Origin: JAUSIF01 sp036556265
Lineage (GTDB): Bacteria; Pseudomonadota; Alphaproteobacteria; Rhizobiales; Xanthobacteraceae
Length of the DNA stretch: 22,683 bases
NCBI GenBank assembly: GCA_036556265.1
Contig: DATBJU010000175.1
Span: 1-22,683, forward strand
Reading direction: 5' to 3'
Shown: piece by piece, positions 7,280 through 15,167 of the stretch
How positions within the stretch are numbered: position 1 is the first letter of the stretch
How the letters are laid out: every line of letters begins with the position of its first letter
Made by a program: the position numbers and the translations under genes
The notes under the pieces: model-generated
Database searches by the model: none
What the model was told of the DNA's origin: nothing
Seen by the model: the letters and a program-made list of their open reading frames with translations, nothing else

Positions 7280-8046
7280 GTCAGGCGCTTTCGGTTCGGC
7301 TCGCGCCGTGGCTCTACACACTCGTGCTTCTCGTGATCTGGGAGGTTGCGGTGCATCTGTTCCGGATTCCGGAATTCTTCCTGCCGCCGCCGACCTCGGT
7401 CGGACGGGCGATATACGACTACTGGCCTGCCATCTATCGGAATTCGCTGATCACGCTATGGAGCACGATGGTCGGGTTTGCGCTGGCAGTCGGCTTCGGT
7501 CTCCTGCTCGGGCTGCTGATCGGTTGGTCGCGCACAATTTACGCGGGGCTCTATCCCCTGATGGTCGGCTTCAACGCGATCCCGAAAGTGGCGGTGGTCC
7601 CCATCCTTGTGCTGTGGTTCGGCATCGGCTTCATGCCGGCGATGCTGACGGCCTTTCTGATCTCGTTCTTTCCGATCGTCGTGAACGTTGCGACGGGCCT
7701 CGCGACCATCGAGCCCGAGCTTGAAGACGTGCTCAAGGCGCTCGGTGCCTCCAAGCTCGATATCATGCGCAAGGTCGGGATACCGCGCTCGCTACCCTAT
7801 TTCTTTGGCTCGCTGAAGGTGGCGATTACGCTCGCGTTCGTGGGTTCGGTGGTGTCGGAAAGCGTCGCGTCGAACAACGGCATCGGAAATCTGATGCTAC
7901 AGGCGCAGGCGCAGTTCCTCGTGCCACTGATCTTCGCGGGGCTCGTTGCGCTCGCGGTTGAAGGTATCGTTATGTACTGGGCGATGGCGGTCCTGGAACG
8001 GCGCATGACCAGTTGGGCACATCGGTCGGGATTCGCGCAGGCATAG
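7276..8046 (+). CDS. ABC transporter permease (SsuC/TauC type)
   Basis: A 256-residue inner-membrane protein with about six hydrophobic segments, the BPD_transp_1 fold of nitrate/sulfonate/taurine importers. The cytoplasmic EAA-like loop that contacts the ATPase is at about residues 148-170 (ELEDVLKALGASKLDIMRKV). FFLPPPTSVGRAIYDYW near residue 35 is also characteristic of the family. It completes the importer with the preceding two genes and starts within the ATPase stop codon. The downstream gap to ndvA is 82 bases with no terminator visible, so read-through is possible. Confidence 0.92.
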   Translation: MSQALSVRLAPWLYTLVLLVIWEVAVHLFRIPEFFLPPPTSVGRAIYDYWPAIYRNSLITLWSTMVGFALAVGFGLLLGLLIGWSRTIYAGLYPLMVGFNAIPKVAVVPILVLWFGIGFMPAMLTAFLISFFPIVVNVATGLATIEPELEDVLKALGASKLDIMRKVGIPRSLPYFFGSLKVAITLAFVGSVVSESVASNNGIGNLMLQAQAQFLVPLIFAGLVALAVEGIVMYWAMAVLERRMTSWAHRSGFAQA

Positions 8047-8128
8047 GCGGCAGGGTTAATTTCGCCACGATTGCCGGCGCTTGTGATCCCGCTAGAGTGC
8101 GGCGCCTCAGACTGCCCGGCCTTGACCC

Positions 8129-9922
8129 ATGTCCTTTCTTCGCACCTACCTTCGCGTCTTCGCGATGCTCGGGCCCGAGAAACCACTCGGCGTCTTCCTT
8201 GCGATCGCGAACGTCGCGCTGGCGGTGGCGCAGTTCGTGGAACCGGTCCTGTTCGGCCGCATCGTCGACACGCTGGTAAGCGCGCAAGCGGCGAACCGGC
8301 CACCGGTCTTGTGGGATTTGCTCGTGCTCCTTGGGCTCTGGGCCGCGTTCGGCCTGTTCACGATCGCGTCGGGCGTGACGCTTGCCCTACATGCGGATCG
8401 GCTTGCGCACCGTCGGCGGCTTGCGGTCATCACCAACTACTTTGAGCACGTACTGCATCTGCCGCTTGCCTATCACAGTGGCACGCATTCGGGCCGGCTG
8501 ATGAAGGTGATGCTGCAGGGGGCGGATTCACTGTGGGGACTCTGGCTCTCGTTCTTCCGCGACCACTTCTCGGCGTTCGTCTCGCTGGTCGCGCTGTTGC
8601 CGATCGCGGTCTACATGAACTGGCGGCTTGGTATGCTGCTTGTTCTTCTGCTCGCCGTGTTTGCGGGAGTGATCGCCTACGTCTGGCGGCAGACGGAATC
8701 GCTGCAACGGGGTGTCGAGCGATTTCATTCCGATCTTGCCGAACGGGCGTCCGACGCGCTCGGCAATATCGCGCTGATTCAGAGCTTCACGCGCGCGGAC
8801 GCCGAGGTGTCGATGCTTCGCGACGTCGCCAATCGTGTGATCAAGGCGCAGATTCCGGTACTGACCTGGTGGGCGATCGTCTCCGTGCTGACGCGCTCGG
8901 CCACCACGATCACGATCATCGCGATCTTCATCGTCGGCACCTGGCTGCACATTCAGGGACTCGCCAGCATCGGTGAGATCGTCATGTTCGTCAGCATCGC
9001 TGGCATGTTCGTGGGCAAGCTCGAACAGGCGGTCGCATTTGCCAATACGGTCGTGCTCGACGCGCCGCGGCTTGGCGAATTCTTCGAGGTGCTCGATTCC
9101 GCCCCCGACGTGCGCGACAAGCCAGGCGCACTCGACCTCGGCCGTGCGCGCGGCGAGGTGGAATTCGAGAATGTTTCGCTTTCCTACGACGGCAAGCGGG
9201 CTGCGGTCGCCGATCTCTCCTTCAAGGTGATGCCGGGAGAAACGGTCGCGATCGTCGGCGAGACGGGGGCGGGTAAGTCGACGGCGCTGTCCCTGGTCCA
9301 CCGTGCGTTCGATCCGCAAAAGGGCGTTGTGCGCGTCGACGGGCACGACATCCGGGACCTCACACTAGCGTCCCTCCGCCGCAATGTCGGCGTTGTGTTC
9401 CAGGAAGCGCTCCTGTTCAACCGCTCGATCGAGGAGAATCTGCGGGTCGGAAAGCCGAAAGCGACGCTCGAGGAGATGTCGCTCGCGATCGAGCGAGCAC
9501 AGGCGAGCGAGTTCATCGAGCGCACACCGGCCGGGCTCGCCGCGACAGTGGGCGAGCGCGGACGGACGCTTTCCGGCGGAGAGCGCCAGCGGCTCGCGAT
9601 CGCGCGCGCATTACTGAAGGACCCGCCGATCCTGATCCTTGACGAGGCAACGAGCGCGCTCGACGCGGCGACCGAGGCCAAGGTGAAGGTCGCGCTCGAC
9701 GAAGTGATGAAAGGCCGCACCACATTCGTGATTGCGCACCGCCTGGCGACCGTACGGAACGCGGACCGGATCTTCGTGTTTCACGACGGACGAATCGTCG
9801 AGCGTGGCACGTTCGATGAGCTCGTTGCCAAAGGGGGACGTTTTGCGGCACTCGCGAAAGCCCAGTTCATGGTGGCGGACGCGGGCGTTCGACCGCGGGC
9901 AGCGGTGCGCGGCGCCGAATAA
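8129..9922 (+). CDS. ndvA: Cyclic beta-1,2-glucan ABC exporter, NdvA/ChvA
   Basis: A 597-residue fused half-transporter, close to the roughly 590 residues of ChvA/NdvA. The N-terminus (SFLRTYLRVFAMLGPEK, then VALAVAQFVEPVLFGRI) and the stretch LPLAYHSGTHSGRLMKVML are hallmark NdvA segments. The membrane domain spans roughly 20-310. The ATPase domain has Walker A GETGAGKST (377-385), Q425, signature LSGGE (481-485), Walker B ILILDEA (501-507) and H537. In Rhizobiales this exporter, probably a homodimer, moves cyclic glucan to the periplasm and matters for hypo-osmotic adaptation and host association. Its usual partner, the giant synthase NdvB/ChvB, is not in the window. No ribosome-binding site is obvious before ATG 8129, but the N-terminus agrees with the family. 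Confidence 0.93.
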   Translation: MSFLRTYLRVFAMLGPEKPLGVFLAIANVALAVAQFVEPVLFGRIVDTLVSAQAANRPPVLWDLLVLLGLWAAFGLFTIASGVTLALHADRLAHRRRLAVITNYFEHVLHLPLAYHSGTHSGRLMKVMLQGADSLWGLWLSFFRDHFSAFVSLVALLPIAVYMNWRLGMLLVLLLAVFAGVIAYVWRQTESLQRGVERFHSDLAERASDALGNIALIQSFTRADAEVSMLRDVANRVIKAQIPVLTWWAIVSVLTRSATTITIIAIFIVGTWLHIQGLASIGEIVMFVSIAGMFVGKLEQAVAFANTVVLDAPRLGEFFEVLDSAPDVRDKPGALDLGRARGEVEFENVSLSYDGKRAAVADLSFKVMPGETVAIVGETGAGKSTALSLVHRAFDPQKGVVRVDGHDIRDLTLASLRRNVGVVFQEALLFNRSIEENLRVGKPKATLEEMSLAIERAQASEFIERTPAGLAATVGERGRTLSGGERQRLAIARALLKDPPILILDEATSALDAATEAKVKVALDEVMKGRTTFVIAHRLATVRNADRIFVFHDGRIVERGTFDELVAKGGRFAALAKAQFMVADAGVRPRAAVRGAE

Positions 9923-9940
9923 ACTTGGGCAGCCAGCCGA

Positions 9941-11530
9941 TCAGCGCTTTGCGCGGATCAGGTCGGAGGCTTTTTCCGCGATCATGACCGTCGGCGCGTT
10001 GGTATTGCCGCCGATAAGCGTCGGCATGATCGACGCGTCGACGACGCGAAGCCCCTTCAGGCCGCGTACACGCAATTCCGAATCGACGACGGCGCTGTCG
10101 TCCGTACCCATTTTGCAGGTGCCGACCGGGTGATAGAGCGTGTCGCACCGATTGCGCAGCACTTCGCGAATTTCCGCGTCGGTCTCGACGCCGCGCGTCA
10201 GCAGGTCTTCCTTTCGCACGCTGGCCAGGGCAGGTGCCTCGAGAATCCTGCGGGTGAGACGGAAGACCCGGACCATTCCCTCCAAGTCGTCGAGGTCGCC
10301 GAAGAAATTTGGATCGATCCGGGGCGGCGCTGAGGGTTCCGCGCTTTGTAAAGTGACCGTGCCGCGACTCTTCGGTCGCAGCAGGCAGGTGTGACAGGAA
10401 AAGCCGTGGCCGAGGCTGCGATGGCGACCATGATCGATGGCTTTTCCGACCACGAAATGCAGCTGTACGTCGGGCGCGGGAAGACCCGGATCGGTCTTCA
10501 GGAAGGCGCCGGCCTCGGCGAAGTTCGTCGTGACCATGCCGCGGCCTTCTCTGCGATAACGGCTGATCTCCCTGAGCAGCCGAAGCACACCACCTAAGGA
10601 AATGCCAAACAGGTCGCGGCTGTCGGAGCTGTAGGCGAACAGAAAGTCGATATGGTCCTGGAAATTGCGACCGACGGCGGGAAGATCGCAGATAACGTCG
10701 ATGCCGAACTTCTTCAGCTCCTTGCCGCCGCCGACGCCGGACAGCATGAGCAGTTGCGGTGATTGAATGGCGCCCGCCGAGACGATGACCTCGCGACGCG
10801 CGGCGACCTCGCGCACGGCATTCCCGTGGCGATACTGCACGCCACGCGCGCGACGGCCATCGAACAGGAGCTTTGCGGTGGCGGCCTTCGTAACGACAGA
10901 TAGGTTCGGCCGTCCGAGATTCGGGTGGATGTAGGCACGGGCAACGCTCCAGCGCTCGCCGTCTTTTTGCGTGACTTGATAGAGGCCGACACCGTCCTGC
11001 TCGGTGCCGTTGAAATCCTCATTGAGCGGAAATTGGCATTGACGTCCGGCCTCGACGAACAGGCGTGCGACGGGATTGTCGGTGTGCAGGGCTGCAACGT
11101 TCAGCGGGCCGCCGGAACCATGCAGGTCGTTGCGGATTTCCTCGTTGTGCTCCGCTCGCTTGAAGTAGGGTAGGACCTCCTCGAACGACCACCCCTTGTT
11201 TCCGAGTGACGCCCAATGGTCGTAGTCCCATCGGTGGCCGCGCGTGTAGATCATTGCGTTGATCGCGCTTGATCCGCCGAGCGCCTTGCCGCGCGGTTGG
11301 TAGCCGCGCCGGCCATTGAGTCCGGGCTGGGGCACGGTTTCGAAAGCCCAGTTGTTGAGCTTTGACGGCACCATGATGCCGATCGCAGCCGGCGTGCGGA
11401 CCAACCAGCTATCGCCAGGCCCGCCGGCTTCAAGCAGACAGACGGTCGTCTGCGGATCTTCCGAGAGGCGGCTCGCAACGACGCAGCCCGCGGAGCCGCC
11501 ACCGACGACGACATAGTCGAACTGATCCAT
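9941..11530 (-). CDS. GMC-family flavoprotein oxidoreductase (choline dehydrogenase-like)
   Basis: A 529-residue full-length GMC oxidoreductase. FDYVVVGGGSAGCVVASRL (4-22) is the FAD dinucleotide-binding motif. GMC signature 1 is RGKALGGSSAINAMIYTRG (80-98) and signature 2 is GAIQSPQLLMLSGVG. The active-site pair is H467 (YHPVGTCKMG) and N511 (GGNTNAPT), 44 residues apart as in choline oxidase. It oxidises an alcohol to an aldehyde or ketone using FAD; the substrate is not readable, and the BetA label would be only a family guess since no betB/betI lies beside it. It is the third gene of an operon after the thiolase and hydrolase (33-bp gap), and converges on ndvA with 18 bp between the stops. 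Confidence 0.92.
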   Translation of the reverse strand: MDQFDYVVVGGGSAGCVVASRLSEDPQTTVCLLEAGGPGDSWLVRTPAAIGIMVPSKLNNWAFETVPQPGLNGRRGYQPRGKALGGSSAINAMIYTRGHRWDYDHWASLGNKGWSFEEVLPYFKRAEHNEEIRNDLHGSGGPLNVAALHTDNPVARLFVEAGRQCQFPLNEDFNGTEQDGVGLYQVTQKDGERWSVARAYIHPNLGRPNLSVVTKAATAKLLFDGRRARGVQYRHGNAVREVAARREVIVSAGAIQSPQLLMLSGVGGGKELKKFGIDVICDLPAVGRNFQDHIDFLFAYSSDSRDLFGISLGGVLRLLREISRYRREGRGMVTTNFAEAGAFLKTDPGLPAPDVQLHFVVGKAIDHGRHRSLGHGFSCHTCLLRPKSRGTVTLQSAEPSAPPRIDPNFFGDLDDLEGMVRVFRLTRRILEAPALASVRKEDLLTRGVETDAEIREVLRNRCDTLYHPVGTCKMGTDDSAVVDSELRVRGLKGLRVVDASIMPTLIGGNTNAPTVMIAEKASDLIRAKR

Positions 11531-11563
11531 CGGCGACCCGCTGCTGAAATGCCGATCGACAGA

Positions 11564-12511
11564 CTATTGCTGGGAGAGAAACTTCTCCAGCGCCGCCGCC
11601 GTCCGACCCGGGTCTTCCTCGTGCGGCACATGTCCCAGGTCATTGAAGACAACGAGCCGGCTCCCGCGAATGTCTCCGTGGAAACGGCCCGCGATTTCCT
11701 GCGGCACCAGCCGGTCCCGTCCACCCCAGAGGATCAGCGTCGGCGTATTGATGTGGCGAATTCGCTCGGCGTCATCGCCGGTCGGTATCTGGGCGACGCG
11801 TTGGCCAAGCGCCTGCCGATTGCCCGCGCGCAACGTCAATTCGAAGTAGCGATCCACGAGCGCATCCGTCACCCTTTCCGGATTGCCGTAGACATTTCGC
11901 GCGCTTGATTCGACGACAGCGCGCGGCAAGACCTGTCTTGCGATTTGATTTACGACCGGGATGCTCGCGATACGAAAGCCGACCGGAATCGAACGTGCTT
12001 GCGACGGATAGCCGCCGGCATCGATGAGCACCAGGCGATCGACGCGCTCGGGCATCGCGAGCGCGAATTGCCACGCCAGGAAGCCGCCGAAGGAATTGCC
12101 GACGAGGACGAACCGCTCGGCACCAATGCGATCGAGGAAGCCCGCGAGGAAGCGGAGGTATCGGACGAGCCGGTAGTCTCCGTCCGGGAAAGGTCCCGTT
12201 AGTCCGAACCCGGGCAAGTCCAGAGACACGACCCGATACTTGTCCCTGAGTCTTGCCGCCCAACCCTCCCAGGTATGCAAGCTTGCCGAAGTCCCGTGCA
12301 GCAGCACAATCGTGGTCGCTTTGCGCGGGCCTTCATCGCGGGCGTGGATCTGCATGCCGTCGAGTGCGACGAATTGCGATGGTGGCGGCGCCCAGCGCGC
12401 CTTCAACTGCTCAACGTCATGGTCGGGCGCCCAGAAGAGGGCAATGAGCGCAGCGGCGAGCAGAACAAGGCTGGCGAGCGCAATCCCGAGTACCTTGCCG
12501 AACTTTCTCAT
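11564..12511 (-). CDS. Membrane-anchored alpha/beta hydrolase
   Basis: A 315-residue alpha/beta hydrolase with an N-terminal membrane anchor at about residues 5-27 and no clear cleavage site, so the catalytic domain probably faces the periplasm. The oxyanion-hole HGTSAS is near 72-77. The triad is S140 in GNSFGG, D266 in WGGRDRLVP and H294 in DLGHVPHEEDP. The fold and motifs fit carboxylesterases, lipases or C-C hydrolases; the substrate is unknown. It sits 19 bp downstream of the thiolase and 33 bp upstream of the GMC oxidoreductase on the same strand, so co-transcription is likely. No Shine-Dalgarno sequence is obvious, so coupling to the upstream gene is plausible. Confidence 0.9.
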   Translation of the reverse strand: MRKFGKVLGIALASLVLLAAALIALFWAPDHDVEQLKARWAPPPSQFVALDGMQIHARDEGPRKATTIVLLHGTSASLHTWEGWAARLRDKYRVVSLDLPGFGLTGPFPDGDYRLVRYLRFLAGFLDRIGAERFVLVGNSFGGFLAWQFALAMPERVDRLVLIDAGGYPSQARSIPVGFRIASIPVVNQIARQVLPRAVVESSARNVYGNPERVTDALVDRYFELTLRAGNRQALGQRVAQIPTGDDAERIRHINTPTLILWGGRDRLVPQEIAGRFHGDIRGSRLVVFNDLGHVPHEEDPGRTAAALEKFLSQQ

Positions 12512-12530
12512 GCGGCCGGCACGGACGCAG

Positions 12531-13700
12531 TCAGCGTAGGCGTTCGAGGATCGAAACGTAGTTGGCGACGGCGGCGCCGCCCATGTTGAAGATGCCGCCG
12601 AGACGGGCGTCCTTCACCTGCATGTCGCCGGCTTCTCCACGCAGCTGCATGGTCGTGAGCGCGTGCATGGATACGCCGGTGGCGCCGATGGGATGGCCCT
12701 TCGCCTTAAGTCCACCCGATGGATTGACTGGCAACTTGCCGTTCTTTTCGACAGCGCCCTCGTCGATCATGCGAGCGCCCTGGCCGGGCTCGGCGAGGCC
12801 CATGGCCTCGTATTCGATCAGTTCCGCAATCGTGAAGCAGTCGTGCGTCTCGACGAAGGATAGGTCGCGGAGCTTGATGCCGGCGTCGCTCAGCGCGCGC
12901 TGCCATGCTTCCGTGCAGCCCTCGAACTTGAGGATGTCGCGCTTGGACATCGGCAGAAAATCCTGCGCGTGCGCGGTGGCACGGAAAGCGACAACGGGCT
13001 TGCCAAGCTTCAGTGCGGTTGGAACATCCGCGAGCACAATGGCCGCTGCTCCATCCGACACGAGCGAACAGTCGGTGCGCTTGAGTGGCCCTGCGACGCG
13101 CGGGTTCTTCTCGCCCTCAGTTCGGCAGAATTCATAGCCGAGGTCCTTGCGGATCTGTGCGTAGGGATTGGCGACGCCGTTCTTGTGGTTCTTCGCGGCG
13201 ATTTTCGCGAGCGCATCGGACTTGTCGCCGTATCGCTGGAAATAGAGGTCGGCGATCTTGCCGAAGACGCCGGCGAAGCCCGCGGGCGTTGCCGCGTCCT
13301 CGGGAAGATAGGACGCCTTCAGCAGGATGCCGCCGACCTCGGGAGCCGGTGTCTTGGTCATCTGTTCGACGCCGACCACGAGCACGATGCGCGCGTTGCG
13401 GGCGGCGATGGCCTTGACGCCCTGCTGGACCGCAGCTGATCCGGTCGCGCAGGCGTTCTCGACACGGGTCGCGGGCTTGAAGCGGAACGCGGGGTCCGCC
13501 TGAAGGACGAGGGCCGCAGTGAAATCCTGAGCGCTGAAGCCGCCATTGAAATGGCCGAGTACGATTTCATCCACGTCGTCGGCGCCGATTCCCGCGTCGC
13601 TGAGCGCCTCGCGCGCGACGCGCACGATCAGGCTCTCGACGCTCTCGGCGTCGAGCTTGCCGAATGGCGTATGGGCGACGCCGACAATGCAGGCGGTCAT
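12531..13700 (-). CDS. Thiolase family protein, SCP2-thiolase type
   Basis: A 389-residue thiolase. The nucleophile is C84 in ENACATGSAA. HDCF (286-289) stands where classical thiolases have NEAF, and GHPIGATG is at 335-342. The final CxG motif of ordinary thiolases is replaced by FNMGG, so C288 of HDCF is the probable second cysteine, as known for SCP2-type thiolases. Such enzymes carry out CoA-dependent cleavage or formation of a 3-oxoacyl-CoA; the chain is unknown. ATG 13700 was chosen because GAGGGAG lies upstream and MTACIVGVAHTPFGK is the family N-terminus; the frame is open 23 codons further up. It is first in the operon with the hydrolase and GMC oxidoreductase. Confidence 0.9.
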   Translation of the reverse strand: MTACIVGVAHTPFGKLDAESVESLIVRVAREALSDAGIGADDVDEIVLGHFNGGFSAQDFTAALVLQADPAFRFKPATRVENACATGSAAVQQGVKAIAARNARIVLVVGVEQMTKTPAPEVGGILLKASYLPEDAATPAGFAGVFGKIADLYFQRYGDKSDALAKIAAKNHKNGVANPYAQIRKDLGYEFCRTEGEKNPRVAGPLKRTDCSLVSDGAAAIVLADVPTALKLGKPVVAFRATAHAQDFLPMSKRDILKFEGCTEAWQRALSDAGIKLRDLSFVETHDCFTIAELIEYEAMGLAEPGQGARMIDEGAVEKNGKLPVNPSGGLKAKGHPIGATGVSMHALTTMQLRGEAGDMQVKDARLGGIFNMGGAAVANYVSILERLR

Positions 13701-13745
13701 GCGCGGCTCCCTCGAGTTCCGTAAATCTGGCACGTTCGAGTTCAC

Positions 13746-13751
13746 AATATA
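13746..13751 (-). promoter_or_regulatory. Candidate -10 element for the thiolase operon
   Basis: On the minus strand these bases read TATATT, a good -10 hexamer in an otherwise GC-rich gap, about 45 bases upstream of the thiolase ATG. No convincing -35 hexamer lies 16-18 bases further upstream, so an activator may be needed or the match may be chance. Confidence 0.25.
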
Positions 13752-13802
13752 GGCGGCTTCGGTTCCCATCGCGAGCAGCTTTACCTGCCGTAGGCGAACG
13801 GG

Positions 13803-13838
13803 TTAGGAATTGCCGAGGCAGTGCGGGCACTTCCCTAA
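13803..13838. promoter_or_regulatory. Nested inverted repeat between the thiolase and carboxypeptidase genes
   Basis: In the 186-base gap between two divergent genes, TTAGGAA (13803-13809) faces TTCCCTAA (13831-13838), an inverted pair apart from one extra C. Inside it AGTGC (13820-13824) and GCACT (13827-13831) form a dyad with a two-base spacer. It could be an operator serving either gene or an RNA hairpin in a leader. There is no T-run, so an intrinsic terminator is unlikely. Confidence 0.3.
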
Positions 13839-13886
13839 TTCCGCCACCGTTAGACCGGACGCCAAGCGAAAGACGGAAATCGCCGC

Positions 13887-15167
13887 TTGAGCACAGGTAT
13901 CAGTCAAAGGCCGTCGCGGCCGCAGGGGTCATGGTACGCGGCAATCGCAGCCGCCTGCGCGGTTGCCTGCGCGGCCACGCCGGCGCAGGCCGGGCCCTAT
14001 CTTGTCGTCGAGGCAAACAGCGGCCGGGTGATCGCGCAGTCGGACGCAGGGCGGCCGTGGTTTCCGGCGTCCGTCACCAAGCTGATGACTGTCTACGTGG
14101 CGTTCCAGGCCATGCGCGATCGCAAGGTCGAGCCGAGTACGCTGCTCAAGGTTTCCGCAAACGCGCTTGCGCAGCCCCCGTCCAAGATGGGTTTCAACGT
14201 CGGCACGGAGATTACGCTCGACAATGCGATCAAGATGCTGATGGTGCGCTCCGCGAACGATATCGCGGTGGTGATCGCCGAAGGCATCAGCGGCAGCGTC
14301 GAGTCCTTCATCCACGAAATGAATGCGATGGCGGGTCGCATCGGCATGGACGGGACGCGCTACGTGAATCCGCACGGCCTCCCGGACGAGAACCAGGTAA
14401 CCACGGCACGCGACATGGCGGTTCTGGCGCGCGCGATCATCCGCGATTTTCCGGAATACGAGCTCTATTTCCGCATTCCGGCGCTTCAGCTCGGCAAGCG
14501 CATCATTCGCAACCACAATCGGCTGATCGACCATTATCCGGGCGCCGACGGGATGAAGACGGGCTTTATATGCTCATCCGGATTTAACGTGGTTGCGGGA
14601 GCGACTCGCAACGGCAAGAAGCTGATCGCGGTCGTATTCGGAGCGTATTCGGCGGCGCAAAGGGCCGAGGACGCGGCTCGGCTGTTCGAGCGCGGCTTCA
14701 GACGCGATACGACGATCCTCCCGGACAGCCACTACGCATTGCTGGAGAACGTCCGCAATCAAATGGGCGACCCAGAGGACCTGCGCGATGAGATGTGCAA
14801 TCCCAAGCGCAAGCGGCCGGTCGCCGAATCCGACATCGACGACGACGAGGAGGATGAGACGCCGCCCGCACCTGCTGCCAAGGGGGCAAAGTCCAAGCAG
14901 GTCAAGCACAGCCTGCTCGTGGATCTTCCGCCATCGATGCCGCCGATCCGCGTGTTCACAGGGCCGGTTCTGAAGTTGCCCGAGACGAACCTCGGAGTCG
15001 CGGCGGCGAAGGACAAGAAGACCGAGAAATCTGCGGCACCGGCCAAGAGCGAGGCCAAGCCGAAAGCCACTCCCGCAACCGCTTCGGCCGCTGCCAAGCC
15101 CGCGGCGAAGCCGGCAGCGGCGACGCCCGCGCAAGGGTCGACGCCGGCGGCCAAGCCGAAGAGCTGA
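13887..15167 (+). CDS. D-alanyl-D-alanine carboxypeptidase (peptidase S11, PBP5/6-like)
   Basis: A 426-residue secreted penicillin-binding protein. A signal peptide ends at AQA (residue 35). The serine-peptidase motifs are S62-V-T-K65, S122-A-N124 and K224-T-G226, as in DacA/DacC enzymes that remove the terminal D-Ala from peptidoglycan pentapeptides. After about residue 300 there is an acidic linker (DIDDDEEDE), and the last 55 residues are almost all Ala, Lys, Pro, Ser and Thr, a low-complexity tail instead of the usual amphipathic membrane anchor. The start is TTG 13887; the frame is closed by a TAG at 13851-13853 and no ATG or GTG precedes the signal peptide. The stop shares one base with the next gene (TGATG). 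Confidence 0.92.
   Translation: MSTGISQRPSRPQGSWYAAIAAACAVACAATPAQAGPYLVVEANSGRVIAQSDAGRPWFPASVTKLMTVYVAFQAMRDRKVEPSTLLKVSANALAQPPSKMGFNVGTEITLDNAIKMLMVRSANDIAVVIAEGISGSVESFIHEMNAMAGRIGMDGTRYVNPHGLPDENQVTTARDMAVLARAIIRDFPEYELYFRIPALQLGKRIIRNHNRLIDHYPGADGMKTGFICSSGFNVVAGATRNGKKLIAVVFGAYSAAQRAEDAARLFERGFRRDTTILPDSHYALLENVRNQMGDPEDLRDEMCNPKRKRPVAESDIDDDEEDETPPAPAAKGAKSKQVKHSLLVDLPPSMPPIRVFTGPVLKLPETNLGVAAAKDKKTEKSAAPAKSEAKPKATPATASAAAKPAAKPAAATPAQGSTPAAKPKS

Noticed and set aside
8528..9346. Long minus-strand reading frame (272 codons)
   Set aside because: It lies wholly antisense to ndvA, and its His/Asp/Arg-rich product has no recognisable motifs.
9941..11530. Choline dehydrogenase (betA) as a firm gene name
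   Set aside because: GMC enzymes of this size have many substrates, and no betaine pathway neighbour is present.
15004..15164. Possible tandem DNA repeat in the carboxypeptidase tail
   Set aside because: The similarity is codon-level Ala/Lys/Pro low complexity; no fixed repeat unit could be found.
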